A stretch of DNA of 64,000 nucleotides from Plantago major (lineage: Eukaryota; Streptophyta; Magnoliopsida; Lamiales; Plantaginaceae). Shown here one piece after another: positions 1-12,964 of the stretch. The DNA lies in contig JAIFAC010000025.1 of NCBI GenBank assembly GCA_026545765.1, positions 1 to 64,000 on the forward strand. The letters are read 5' to 3'. The notes under the pieces are model-generated. The model was not told the DNA's origin. It made no database searches and worked only from the letters and a program-made list of their open reading frames with translations. The position numbers and the translations under genes are program-made. The first letter of the stretch is position 1. Every line of letters begins with the position of its first letter.

Positions 1-499
1 GTACAATGTTGTCTACTGATTAACTACTATCTTGAAATTTTATGTGCTTTTATATTTGTGAAACTTTGAAAAGACAACAAGTATAAAGATAGAATCCAGA
101 AGATACAAGCGGTGTTCTCATTCACACAAGCGTGATTCGGATAATAATAGCCAACATTCATTAAATGGGCACAATTACAATTGTTGATTGTGATCATTCT
201 TGAAGAATCAATGGTGACCCTTGATGAAATGGCTGATTGATCTTTGGTGAGAGTTAATTCTTGGTAAATAGTGGGCCGGCGAAATTTATTGAGTCGAAGC
301 ATGGCCACTGTTGCATTTAATACTTGAAACAAACTTTTACTGCATACATACGCAAGTTCACTGATCATTATACTCTGAAAAGCGATTTATATGTATATGT
401 TTATGTCAAGAATTACGTTGCTATATTTATAGGATTTTTAGCGAAAATTACTTTCGCTAATCGAAGCATTAGGACTTACCTGCAAGAATAGCAAAAACC
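1..499. other. stretch without a supported gene
   Basis: The stretch is AT-rich and its only reading frame is a short minus-strand one with no recognisable motif. Given the retroelement-like region and the LTR downstream, it may be internal sequence of the same element. That is inference from position only. Confidence 0.3.
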
Positions 500-610
500 A
501 TTCTTGACCTGCTATAAAATTTACATTGGTGGCTTTACGCAAAGAATCACTAATCTCTCATCAAATCTCTTTCAAACTTTGAAAACACTTTTTCTGCACT
601 ATATAAAGAG
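500..610 (+). promoter_or_regulatory. TATA-like promoter and leader before a coding region
   Basis: A TATA-like box (gctataaaat, 511-520) lies about 90 bases before the ATG at 611. The bases between are CT-rich and ATG-free, like a plant 5' leader. A second TATA-like string (tatataaag) directly abuts the ATG. Transcription is not shown by the sequence alone. Confidence 0.3.
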
Positions 611-3600
611 ATGGCTCCTAAAGCGTTAATACCCGAAACCCGATCTTCTACCTTTAGTTATGGCGCTAAAAAAGCCAATGACACGAGTTGGATTTATAAG
701 TAAACAATCGATTGGTAGGAGACTTTAATCGATCATTGGACTTCCAAATCAACCGGAATGATTTGGGGGTGGTGCGCACTGATTGAGGAATATACCTCCA
801 CGAGTTCTTGTTGAAAATCTGCGTCGATGAGGCTAATTCTTGACATGCTTGAAAGGCCTGAATCAAGGGTTTCTCTTGCTCTTCGATTGAGATTTCTTCC
901 TTTGGATGTGTTAGAATTCTACCACAATAACTCGGGGATTATATCATGTGTTTTGAAAACCTTTTTAATGTGATGCTTACTATAAAACTAAGGTCGAAGG
1001 AAGGGAAGAAAATCCTTTGGACTTAACAACTTTACGTAAGTTGTTTTGATCTTTAAAATGCGAAGAAAGGATTTTGAAATAGACTTCACCAAAGGATGAT
1101 AAATCTCCTGAAGGTGTAAAAGCAGTTCTGTACATGATGTGTGTGAGTCTTGAAAACCCGGATACCTTGCTGCGATTTCAAGCCTGGCGACATGAGAACC
1201 CGAAACATCTCTTTAGTTGTGTTTGGGATGTGTGTTGGCATGCATTCTTACAGATGCTTTGATGGTCTACAAGGAGAGTGCTTGACCGGATAAGCAAAAC
1301 TGGATGATGATGTTCTTGTTGCAACAACAGGAACAAATTGAAAACCTTTTCAATTGGGAAAATCGCCTTTATGAAGTTTGTGAAGAAGATTGAGCTTTGA
1401 GCCTAAAATCGCTAAAGTGACTTGAATAGGACTAAAGTAAGCTATGGTCTAAAATACTTCTTTGGAGAAGCTTGGCATTGAGCTAGAGAAGGTGACATGT
1501 GACGATAGCCTACTCTACAAATGTAGTATCTGAACTTGATGAAAAAGATTCTTGGATCTTAGAAAAGAGTTCGAAGCGAAAGGCGAAGAGGTATCTAAGG
1601 AAAGGTTACGACCAAGAAGCCCAGAACTTTAGAAAGAAGTCTGCTTTGGCAAATCATTGAACACACACCCATTGAGTTGTCGATTCTGGAATCTCTACAG
1701 CCACTGCGGATGAACTCATCAATGCTTTGAAAAGTGTAAACTCTTTGAACAAATAGACTCGGAGAAGGTGCTTCGAAATGTTAAGACTACTGAAAGCTTG
1801 CAATGAACTCATCAATCTTTGCTAAAGAAAGTAGTGATGAATACGAAAATACATCTCTGAAACCACATGGATTATGGACCGATCAGTTCCTAATCTTTGA
1901 TGAGGCTCGGCGATGAAAATGATGAATTAGTCATCTCTCAAGTCTAGAAAATCAAAAGGGCTAAGATTCTTTGAAAAAATGTAGGTGTAGAGGTATCAAG
2001 AATAACCTACACCACGGAGTTCTTGAACAAGCTTTTTGTTTCAAAGGTTCTTGAAGAAGCAATGTCCAAATCATTGGACAAATTACCATCGAGAAAGAAA
2101 AGTGAAAGATATTAAAGATGCTGCGATGATAGCAGTGTTGGAGGATCTTGCCATTGCCTCAACACTCAGCGATCTATCTCAACCACAACAACGGATGTGA
2201 ATCTGCTGAAATGGTACTTGAGTTCTGAAACGCATCTTTCATTCTTGAAAAATCACGCAAAGCGAGGTTCTGACTCGATGAGAGGGATCAAGCGGGGCAT
2301 CTGCGGAATGATCAATCGGAAAGCCCGAGTTGCATACTCGGAAAGGTCTGAAGTACACGATACTTTAAACAAAGAAGGCGAAATGGAACAACAAGACCAA
2401 AACATAGAAGTGTCACAAGTTCGAGACCCGATCCCGACAACTTTGCTCGGTAGGCTGAATGGTTTAACTCTCTACTTGTGATATTTTGTGTTTATTAATC
2501 TTGTTATTTAATAAAATTTCTTTGTTTGAAGATAAACAAAGAACAAAGAGGCTGGAAAGCTTGCCTCGAGAGGCGAAGGAAATTACAACCTCACCTCTTA
2601 AGGAATGCAGGCACATGCTACGGTGATAGAGAGTTTCTTAAGATATTACTTTTCGATATATGTTAAAACATAACTAATTAAGTGGATGTTTCTAATAGGC
2701 TCAATGAGTAAGAAGAAGATAAAGCGGACATGCGGAAAAGGACCCAAGCAAGTGATGTTTACGAAGAAAATGTCATTGAGCACTTCTAGTATGAAGGTAT
2801 ATGAAAATCGATGATAAACATTCTTCATTATGGGTTAATATAAATTCTTCTCTAATTACTCAATACTTTACCTTACAGGCTCATTCGAAGTAGAAGTGCA
2901 AGGGAAAAGTTGCGACATCCCGCACCCATGGAAATTGATGAAACCCCAATGACATCACGGAAAGAACACGAGAAACTAAGAGCGTTTCTCGAAAAATGAT
3001 CCTGAGCCTCCTGACATTGAGGAAGATCAAGCGAAAGAAAGGTTGATGAGGACGGACATCAGTCTCCACCTCACAGCAAGATATCTGAGGCACCCTTGCC
3101 GATGGTACAGAATCTCTGAGCACGATGTACTCATTGGGCTCAAACAAATCTCCACTAAGGTCCACTGATGATAAAGATGACACCTTCCTTTCTTCAAGGA
3201 ACACACTTTGCCCAAGCATGCGAAATGCTTGAGAAATGGCAAAGCTCGATGCTCGATCTATCGAAATCTTAAGGTGTTGATCACCCACCTGAGGAAACCT
3301 GAGCCCTTGACTTGGAAAACTAAATCCATGCAATGTTCCCCTGAACAATATTCTTCCGAACATTGATGGATAAGGATTTTCTCAAGGAAGTGGCGGCGAT
3401 CGAGCTTTCAAACAAGCGGATAGTCGGACGGACTACGGATGGCATTGAGACTACTTTGCCCTAGACTACCTGCAATCGTACCCTCACGAGAGGAAGTTAA
3501 TGGGCAAGCAGGTCACTATTCGAAGTGATCAACTTTGGTCTCACGAAGATGAAGAAGAGAGGCGATGAGAACAATTATGAAGATCCTCCTTGACCATTAC

Positions 3601-5766
3601 GAGGATGAGGATAAGAAGGATTATGATGATGCCCCTTTTTGAGGGCGGGAGGAATCCACAAGAAACAATGCTTGATTTCTTTGAAAAGCTCATTGAGAGG
3701 ACATCCACGGATCCCTCCTCCATCTCCTCAAAATCTACTCATCGACTCCGACACAAAGATACTCTTGAACAAGTAGTTGATCACTGAGAAACAACTCGAG
3801 GAAAATATCGGATACCTGAAGCGAGTTGCTCAGCTCGAACAAGCTGTTGGATGAAGAACAAAGCTACATCTTCAAGCGGAAGAAAAGATAAATTTGAATC
3901 AAAGTCAAACCAAACTTGAAGAACAAACACGGAAGAAATCTGAAGCTTACTCACGAGTTAAAGAGCTCAGGAAGTTGTTGACTATATTACTAAGGAGCTA
4001 GATCTTTGAACAAGCATCCGAAAAAACATGATGCTAACAGCGCATCTTCACCAAAGAAACCATCCTCCAGGCAAGAAACCCATATACGAGATGGTTGCTT
4101 TGAGAAAACCTTGATGAAGAAGTACGAGAGGATGAAGATCCTTTGGGGTGATATTTCGGATGATGAAGAGAAGAACCTTGGCGAACATGCAAATGTTCAC
4201 TTGGGAATTTCTCACTTAAAGTGGCGATAGCTCGTCAAGCTTGATGAAAGCAAATCTCAACTCCCGTGATTACATGGCGGAATCGAGTTACAGCGACTCT
4301 GAAAGAGTTGTCTCAACAAAATGAAGAAGTAATTGCATGGATCCTAACGAAATGAAAAGTTCGAGCTAATCCTTTCGAAGAACAACAAGCTTAGTCATTG
4401 CTCGAGAGACCTAGGCATGGTAAGGGATGATGACGATAATCTTCTTGAAAAAGCCCTCGATGAAATTTGCTAGCTATCTTTGGAAGCGATGCTACTCAAG
4501 GCCCATTAAGCGAGCTCATGATAAGAATCTTGGTCTTATCAAACAAAATCAGGATCTCAAGGCCACTCTGGAGCAGGTTGGTTCTTTGCTTACAACTTCT
4601 GCAAGGCAACTCCTTTGAATCCTTTGTGATTCTTAGTCGGTCGACAATGACTAAGGGAAGAATTTCAAGATGCTTTCGAGGAGGAGGAGGAAGAGGAAAC
4701 AAAGGAAAATCTGAACAACCACCTCTCAGATTTAATAGGCACTCCTCGGTCGGCTTTCTGATAGTGGCCACCAGCAACTTCTGAAAAAGGAATAATGACA
4801 AGGGCGAACGAAACCTCCAAAGAGTACCAAGGCTCGAGGAGAAGACAAGTAAGAGGATTGATGAGTCTTACGAAGATGAAGAAGAAGGCGAATCAAATCC
4901 ACAGGCGATGAAAGGCGAAAAAGTCTCACAAAATTGATATTGATGATGATGAAGAGGTGATGAAGATGAAGCTCCTCTTGAGAAAAAGAAAAATTGATAG
5001 CCTAACTAAGTAGATGCAAAGCCTTTGGCGGCTAAAACACCCTCTGAAAATACCAAGTCTATCCGGTGGTTCTTGAAGCAATACCCCGAGGAAAAATTAG
5101 ACAAAGGAGGAGCAGTGAAATTTGAACAAAGAAAACTTCTACCACTCGGGCTGAAGAAGATTGAGTATGTGAAGACCAACAATGAGTCCTCTGTCTACAT
5201 GTGCATTAATCGGAAGAATGGCTACTAGATTACGGAACTCAAGAACTTATTGGTAAATGAAAATTTCGAACCAATCCATAAGCTCATGGCATGGAGAAAA
5301 GACAAGCGATCTTGATTAACACCAACCACATCAAAGCTGGTTGGATTTTGAAGTAATCGAGAGAATAGAAGCGATGAAAATGACCTCTCGATGAATGTCC
5401 TTATGGAAAGCGGATGATGTGCGAATTCCCAACATCTTTGGAGCAGAGCACAAGAGCAAGACTTTTTTGTGGAACCTATGAGTCCTTCTACTTGGTGAAG
5501 ATCAATACAAGGGTGACATCGGATGTCTGAAGATCATATATGAATACTTGAAGCTATCGATCGAATCGAGCATGCACAGGAAGTGGGGAAAAGTATGGGT
5601 CAAGCACTTTGCGAAGAATCTACCAAAACTGCAGATGCAAGTGCGTGGATTTGCGGAGACAGAGATGATTGTCGGAACAATTCTCTATGACTACTCGATG
5701 ATATCAAAAGGTTTAGTGATAGGAAATTTGATTGATCCATGGGCCTTTGAAGACTTGAAGTGTTGA
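611..5766 (+). pseudogene. broken coding region, unrecognised, probably retroelement-internal
   Basis: The region starts with an ATG followed by a short open stretch (MAPKALIPETRSSTFSYGAK) and continues as protein-like fragments on the plus strand, interrupted by many frameshifts. Around 3780-4010 the translation is rich in K, E and L in a coiled-coil-like pattern (KQLEENIGYLKRVAQLEQA). Around 4640-5000 it is very acidic and basic. At 5025-5766 two better preserved frames end at a stop at 5764-5766. No zinc knuckle, protease, reverse transcriptase or integrase motif was found. Bases 2481-2880 look non-coding and end in an intron-acceptor-like ttacag. The position just before a polypurine tract and LTR (6112-7649) suggests the 3' internal or env-like part of an LTR retrotransposon. 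A gag-like region or a host gene with coiled coils is not excluded. Confidence 0.35.
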
Positions 5767-6096
5767 AGACTTGAAGACTAGTTTATTAGGATGTCTACTT
5801 GGAGCTTGGTTACTCTGTTGTCTAATTTAAACAATGTATTTTTGTATCTTCTTGTTGACGAAATGTTATTTTATCTTGTATTAAAGTTATCTACGAACTT
5901 TCTTTGTAACTTATCTAATGAACTACTCTCAGGATATCAATTTCTATAAAGATAACTTATGAAAGATCACACCTTGTGATTTGGTTGATGTTTACTTTAC
6001 GCATAATTATCACAGTAAAATCATAAGAAATGATTAAGTGATGTATTGTTTCCTCGTCCAGTTTATAATAGGTCGAGATAGTCATCGTTGGTGATC

Positions 6097-6111
6097 AAAA
6101 TGGGAGAAATT
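6097..6111 (+). other. polypurine tract of an LTR retrotransposon
   Basis: A purine-rich run (aaaatgggagaaatt) lies directly before an LTR beginning TGTTAGGAATATAC. A gggaga-type tract against a TGTT start is the usual layout for Copia elements, where it primes plus-strand DNA synthesis. Confidence 0.5.
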
Positions 6112-6767
6112 TGTTAGGAATATACTTTAGATTTTGATCGACAACCTAATGACTTATCTTAGCTCGAGAAAGGTGGTTAGTACTCTTGGTTCCTTGAACA
6201 ACGTAAAGAGAAACTCACTAAGTATGATAGTCTAGAAAATCTTGTATAGGATGTTAGGTCTACGAATGTAATTTTATTCTCAAGAAGACCAAGAAGAAGG
6301 CATCCGGCGGAAAAGTTCAACAAATTTTGAAGATCTGAAAGCACAAGATTCTTTGAAGACAAAGGTTTTTAGATACCTATGACCGGATATTGAAGACCAC
6401 GAAGCATTTTAAATAAGCGGTGGTGCAAAAGATCTGCGAAATAAAAGGTTTAAAGCGAGGAAAAAGTGCTTACAGATATCTACACTCGGATACCTTGGAT
6501 AAAGATTATGTTTTGAAACAATATATTTTAACAAGTGGTATGGAGTTGTAATAGTCTCTGAAAAAGGGCGTGCAAGGCTTGAAAGCATCATAGTTAGTTG
6601 GCACTCTGAGACAAAGTATAGTACAATGCATTAAATGCATGACGAAATAGAACAAAAGCGGTATCTTCGAAGAAGAAGACAAAACTACTCTGATGCTATA
6701 CTCGGATATCAATAGTTTGAAATTGAGTTAAATCTACGGATACTATTCAAATGGCACTCAATTCATC

Positions 6768-6776
6768 TATAAATAT
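6768..6776 (+). promoter_or_regulatory. TATA box of the LTR promoter
   Basis: The box ctataaata is followed by a C/T-rich leader with repeated ctc and caca strings (6830-6890), as expected for the U3/R junction of a plant LTR. It would drive transcription of the element. Confidence 0.4.
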
Positions 6777-7154
6777 CAACCTAAGATTGCTTGAGAACAC
6801 ACGGAACTTACACCTTAGATCTTTGAACTTATATTGAATACTCTCACAAGCTCTCTCAAACACACTACTTACCTTCAAGCTTTACATTTGAGCCAAAGCT
6901 CTTGATTCTAAGTAGCATAAAGTTCTAAGTGTCACGATCCTTAACAAGCATTGTTATTTGTGAAAGAGTTGAACTAAAGATTTCATATGATTCATTCTCT
7001 TAAACACTTATCATAGACTTGAGTCGATAAAGAAGATACCATACATTGCAAAGTGTATTAAGTATACTTGATTCATATAGCTATCTGAATAATGAACAAG
7101 TTATTAAAGCTCACGACAAACTACCTTGACCGACACCTTAATGGTAGAGTACTG

Positions 7155-7262
7155 AGGAAGTACTTAGTTTGGGAAACTAAGGAATAACTCAAGATTCTTG
7201 AGCATAGGAAGTACTTGGTTTGGGAAACTAAGGAATAGCTCAGTTTACGATAGAAGTACTTG
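7155..7262 (+). repeat. imperfect 51 bp tandem repeat inside the LTR
   Basis: The unit starts aggaagtactt, contains gtttgggaaactaaggaata, and recurs at 7155 and 7206. A third, shorter start (agaagtacttg) is at 7252. Short tandem units are common in the R/U5 part of large plant LTRs. Confidence 0.75.
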
Positions 7263-7683
7263 TTGTGGCCGTTGAATAACTAAGAGACACTTGGTTGGGA
7301 ACTAGTGTATTTAGGAATCTAGAGAAGATGCTTGTAAGGTTACCTCAATTATACATCTTAGTGGATTCTAGATGCGAAAGTAAAAAAGTGGATTAGTTGA
7401 AGGATTCATACCTTAGGATACCACTATAAAAGACTTGTGTTATTTACTTTCTGGGTTTATTACTTGCTTTATTTATCTTGCAAAGTATTTACACTTATCT
7501 TCTTTGCAAGTGCACTTATCACATAAAGTCTTCGCTCTCTGAATTTATGTATTAGATATCTTCATGTCTGAAAAGCTGTGTTTATCGACAAAGTTTTAAA
7601 AACTATTCACCCCATCTAGTCTTTTACTTTGCCGTGCTATGGACCGACAATAATCACATCTTTTAGCTTTGTTAATTAGTTGA

Positions 7684-8099
7684 TCTATTATGGTATATAT
7701 ATAAGTGGACAACTATTAAAGTTGTGCAATTGAGTATAATTTAATTTAAATTGAACTCATTTGTGATAAGTATGTATAAATTAGACTTTAGTTACTAAAA
7801 ACAATACAAACCTAACAAAATCAATTCATCATAAAAAAAATCAATATGTCTTCTCCAATTAAATTTCAAGACTAATTAAACTGACCAAATCAATTCATCT
7901 TAAAAACAAGGATAATCAATCTTTCTTCTCCACCGTCTCCAATTGAATTAAAACAAATTAATTTGCGATAACATAAACCTAATTCAACTTCGGAAAAGCA
8001 GATCCATTATCGAAACAATGATATTACTCACATTCATATATTTTATCAATTATTTGTAAGTAGATGGCGATAACAGCACATCGTGTTCTCACGTTCTAG
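7684..8099 (+). mobile_element. non-autonomous Helitron, copy 1
   Basis: It starts with TCTATTATGG after an A and ends with a short hairpin (cgtg, loop ttct, cacg) followed by TTCTAG, with T after it. This fits Helitron rules: 5' TC, 3' hairpin then CTRR, insertion between A and T, and no target-site duplication. The body has no gene. A related copy with the same start and end lies at 11117-11804; internal stretches such as the aaaatcaattcatcat region align between the two. The Rep/helicase needed for movement is not in the window. Confidence 0.65.
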
Positions 8100-11000
8100 T
8101 ATGCATATTTTCTTGTTTGATTCAAAACATGTCTAACTTGTCAAACCCGCCCGCTTCTTGTATAATTGATGCAATGATTACATCTTCAAATTGGTTACTC
8201 CTTTGGATGACTAGAAAGACATCGATATTGTTATAGTGAAATATCTAAATATGTTAAGAGTAACTTTTAGAGACATCTCTCGGTGATCAAATCAAACATC
8301 ACATATTTTGTCATGAAATCGTATGTTAAGCTACAAACATCACATGATCACATACCATTGCAATGACATATATACTTACATTTCTTAATTACAACTACTG
8401 TGGTTTTACAAAAATATAAATTTTTATGGTTTACTAAAAATTGCAACAAAATTCTTGAAACATATCAATTCCTTAAGAATTACAAAGATACATACACAAT
8501 TACAAAGATACATGCACACTTTCGTAACCTTTAATACCATAAACATTTTTATAAAACCTTACACTTTCTTCCTTAAAATATTAACTCTACACAATTTTTT
8601 TTTTTGTTTTATTTTGGTATTTTTTTTTAAAGTTTACATATATAAAGTTAAAACTTGATTTCTTACGTGAAATTGTTTGTGTGTTTGGTTATCGAATCAA
8701 GTTGAGTTTTGCCAAAATTTTAGTATTTGTATCTCCATGCACTCTACATAGCTATGCAACCTCGAGTTAAACTATTATTCATCAACTTCAAAACTCAAAT
8801 GTACTACTAAACCTATCAAACTCACGGTCAGCTAAATACAAAATTTCAAAATCAACTCGATTGAGTTACTAAATTGAAACTCAAGTTGAGTTTAAATTGA
8901 ATGTGAACATTAAGTTGATTTTTTTATCAAAAGTATATGAATTTAAAATGATAATATTTTAGAATAAGCGCATACTCTGTCGATTAGAGAGTATAAAACT
9001 CTATAAAACATATAAAACTTAAAAATTCTAACACATCACTTCACTCTCACACCCTATATATATCAACCTATAAAACCTATAAAATTTAACTCTATCACAA
9101 ACTCGATTTCTCAAAACTTCGATTACTATTCACGGTTATAACCTATTAAAATCCAGTCAATTTAAGTTGCATGTCGAACAATCACTTGAGTGTAATTAAA
9201 TCGAGATGTATATATGATTTACTCAAGCGCCTAGCGTTGATAGAGGACTTAAATATACTCTCGATTACATTTTCCAAGTTTAAGAGAAAGAATGGCCAAA
9301 ATATAGAAAGCCCGATAATTTGTTTCCCAATATATATTATTGTGTGTCTTGTGTGTCCTTAATGATTTAGAAGCGGACTTTCAAATCTTTACACCTTACA
9401 AACCATAATAAATCATCCATTAAGATCACCTCGATGGGGAATGGATGGCCAGTGAAAAAAACTTGACGATGAAAGAATAGAAAATTTAACCTTCAATGAA
9501 TGAATTGGATGAATGGAAATGCTCTAAATGTTTTTTGATTAATGTATAATATAGATAAATTGAAATTTATATTCAAAATGTTCCATATAGCAAGTATATA
9601 AGATAGAAGGTAATATTTGAATAAATAATGAGTAAAAAGTAAGCAGGTGAGAATTAACGTAAATGTTGATAAGATGATGGTTTTGTTTAATCGATACGTT
9701 ACTTCTTGTTAATTTTTAAAGTGTCTATTTGTCGGACACCTAAATAAATATTGATTTTTTGATAAATGGAGGGTATTAAGTAGTATTTAATAAATGCTAT
9801 ATTTTTAAATTTTATTATTTCACTTTATATCATTTAATAAACTACCTAATGTTTAATTTAATATATAAATAATTTAATTGATTAATAAAATATTCAAGTT
9901 TCTTGTCTATGGATTAAATGTCTTGTAAGTGGTGAATCTATATACATTCAAAATATTTTTGGGTTTATAAATATATATGAGATTAAATAAAAATTATAGA
10001 TTGATTGACATCTTAAAAATAAATAATGGGAGTTATATGAGTGCCTACATCTTAATTCTTAAAATGTTCGCAACCAACATATCAAATTTAAAATTCTAAC
10101 AACCCGAATAGTCAAAATACATAAAAGAAAAAAGCCGGCCAAGCGTAAAGGAATCTTTTATAGTCTTGGCGTCGGCGTAATAGCGTATTTATCTTAGAAC
10201 TTGAAAATGTCTTCTTTTTATATGTATATAGATAAATAGATTTGAAAAAAGGCTGCTTTGTAAAATCCGGACCAACGGACGAAATCTTCGGTTTGGATTG
10301 ATTAGATCAATTTGGTTTCTTACGATTTGGTCTCTACAACGGGGCTGGACGGTCAACTTCCTCCATTTGTGGGTTGGGTTGGATTTTGTGTGGGTTGTTG
10401 TGGTTCAAACCATTGGCAGGCCTAGTTGGCGTTGGACTCTCTTTACTCTCGAGTTTTTGGAGTGTCTATTTCATAAAATACTGGCTTTTATGCGTGTCGT
10501 GTAGTGTATGTAGTGTATATGACATCAACCCTAACATGCATGTATTACTGGCGGTATGTGTGTATCTGAAATCCAAATAGCCGATCTAATTTAAAAAAAG
10601 CGGATTTTCCTAATCTAACGAAAATTAGTCCTAAGCATACTCCAAAGTCCAAGGTAGTGTTTGATGCGCTATGACTAAGCGTTTTAAGTGGGTTGACGCC
10701 TTTAGTCACAATGTTTGATGCGAAAAAATGCCAATGGAATGCAGAATAGCGAGTCGAAAAAAATTGTGGGCTGTATCTCAATACAGCTCTAAATGGAATC
10801 TTGGAATACATTAGTCAGACTATGTATTCTGAAACACTTCATCAACTGTATAATTTGGACTTTGAGAAAAGACTACCTCATCCTTGAAAATGGACATGAA
10901 GTTACATGAATATCCGAATATCCTTGTTGCCATAATGTAACTAATATATATTAAGGTGTTTGTATGATCTAAGGGTAATTAACTAAATTAAGCTACGATC

Positions 11001-11116
11001 AACTGCTATAAATTGTGATCTGTCTTAATTTATTTTGGTTTTGCAAAGGATGCATGTACTTAATGTTATGGTCAATCATGTTTTTGAATAAAATCATATA
11101 GTTTGATATGTGTAGT
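8100..11116. other. gene-free AT-rich intergenic stretch
   Basis: No frame here has a recognisable motif. Bases 8250-8400 contain short strings (acatcacatattttg and relatives) that also occur inside the second Helitron, so they may be a fragment of the same foldback element. The stretch 8560-8640 is T-rich. Bases 10620-10810 have a slightly higher GC content but no coding sign. Confidence 0.4.
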
Positions 11117-11804
11117 TCTATATATTACAGATATATGAATAACTATTGAAATTGTACAATTGAGTACTTAATTTAAGTTAAAGTAAGCTTATTTGTGAGT
11201 AACTTTTGGAGGCTCTGGAGAGGCCAAAATCAAGCATTACGTATTTTATATGACATACGCGTTTAACTTCAAACATTCATGTTAAATAATCCATGTAATG
11301 CAGTATAATCTTGAGTTTATTATACGATGTTTGAGTTAAACATATGATGTTTTGTCGTAAATATGTGATGTTGAATTAATCTCCAGAAATGATCTCATAA
11401 AATTATATTATAATATATGTGTAAATTGGGCTTTAATTACAAAAATAATTTGTTTTATTGATCAATTACAAGCCCGAATTCAATCTCAACAAAAACCAAT
11501 CTCCCTTATCCATTTAAATTTTAAACACTAATTCAACCCCAAACAAAATCAATTCATCATTAAAAAAAATCATTATGTTTTCTCCAATTAAATTTTAAAC
11601 CCTAATTCAACCTAACAAAATCAATATACATCATAAAAAAGAACGATAACCAATCTTTATGCTCCATCTTCTCTAATTAAATTAAAACAGATCAACTTAA
11701 AAACTAATTCAACGAAAAAAAAAAAAATCCATTATTAGAAGCAACAATATTACTTATTTTGGTATCGTCTTTATAACTATGTGACGTGTGTTCTCACGTT
11801 CTAG
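11117..11804 (+). mobile_element. non-autonomous Helitron, copy 2
   Basis: The start TCTATATATT and the 3' hairpin (cgtg, loop tgttct, cacg) plus TTCTAG, followed by T, match copy 1 at 7684-8099. The copy is 272 bp longer, mostly through a foldback insertion at about 11190-11410. The base before TC is T rather than the expected A, so the 5' border is less secure than the 3' border. Confidence 0.65.
11190..11410. mobile_element. small foldback element nested in Helitron copy 2
   Basis: This segment is missing from Helitron copy 1. It contains inverted halves: gcgtttaacttcaaac near 11258 is mirrored by gtttgagttaaacatatg near 11328, with outer gaggctctggagagg / ctccagaaatgatct strings. It is likely a foldback MITE. 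Exact ends and duplication were not resolved. Confidence 0.4.
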
Positions 11805-12964
11805 TATTGGAATTAATTGATTGTTTGTTATTATCAGGTTCAATTGTTTGGGTGTTTTTTTCAGCTTCTAGAACCCAAAACTGCTTCATGATAACTCAAA
11901 TTAGTGTGATTAATTGAAGCATTACAAACTAAATTCAAAATTAGTTTTGTCTGGATGTGACGATAGTATTAAGCATTTTATAAAATCACTTGTTAGTTGG
12001 TGAAATTAAAAAACTAAGAGTAAATAATTAAAATAACTTGTTAGTTTTGTCTCGATGTTAGGTAGTATTAAGCATTATAGCTTTGACATATAAAATAATT
12101 TGTTAGTTGTCCAAATTAAAAGCCTTAGACTACACAAAGCTTTATTATCTGATTTAATTGAATTTTAGGTGTGTTAAAGTGTAAATTGGTGATCTGATCC
12201 TGATTTGTTATCCGTAATTAATATGTCATTTAAATTAGTGAATGTTCATTGAATTTTAGCTTTGTCCAAATTAATATGTCATTTATTTATCCAATAAAAA
12301 CATTTCCGATAATTAATACCACAATATATTAGTTCGATGCTAACTATATTTTCCATTACATCGGTGTTGAGTAAATTAAAATTTAGTAGTGTCGGATTCG
12401 CTACTTTGATCTATACCACTCGAAAATAACATCTCCAACAAAACTCTACTACAATATAAAATTAAATATAAACACACTAGCTACAAGTATACCAAGATGA
12501 CAACTTTATGATACATCACCTAAAATGGTCAAATTCTACCTTATTCAATTTAAACATTAAGTTATTTACATCAATAAAAGATTACAGATGAACATACGCT
12601 TCCATATCCATCATACCAAACGACAGCAAAAAGAATGGGGTTTTAGAATTATTTTGGTCATTAACCACATAAAATACGTTTGCAAACACTTATTAATCTG
12701 TACCAAACACATGAATGCATTCTGAACTACATAACCAAATACATCTACGTTTTACATCTACGAAAACGTATTTTTTTGACCGTATCAAAGCAGCATGAAA
12801 ATCATCGCGGATATCGTATGTGATTTAAATAGGTTGACCGCGCTAGTCACACATCTCCAGCCAAACGGTGCCCAAATCAGTTGGTGGACCGAGTTATAAT
12901 AAGTGAGGTTGAAAGCGTGAGCGTTGTTTATTTTTGTGATTGATTCTTCTCCATTAGGTTAGCA
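11805..12964. other. intergenic stretch and upstream region of the CCCH/G-patch gene
   Basis: The stretch is AT-rich with no coding sign. Near 12600-12800 it has short repeats of acatctacg and ccaaacacat type that look MITE-like, but no clear ends. No convincing TATA box was found in the 150 bases before the ATG at 12965. Confidence 0.35.

Larger units (their letters stand above)
6112..7649 (+). repeat. LTR, SIRE/Maximus-like Copia (probably 3' LTR)
   Basis: It begins TGTTAGG after a polypurine tract and ends in ACCGACA, an imperfect inverted match to the start. Near the end is the string attcaccccatctagtc; from memory, similar strings occur at the 3' ends of SIRE-type Copia LTRs. Inside are a TATA box at 6768 with a pyrimidine-rich leader and a 51 bp tandem repeat. 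The length of about 1.54 kb suits this LTR class. The matching 5' LTR is not in the window, so paired LTRs and target-site duplications cannot be tested. The exact 3' border is uncertain by a few bases. Confidence 0.55.

Noticed and set aside
4640..4800. Glu-rich zinc-knuckle protein gene
   Set aside because: The GGGGR-like and EEEE-like stretches are alternative frames of a gaggaggagg run; no cysteine pattern is present.
611..7649. Integrated plant pararetrovirus
   Set aside because: The repeat leader and coiled-coil frames suggested this, but no movement protein, coat zinc finger or reverse transcriptase motif is present, and a polypurine tract with an LTR explains the right end better.
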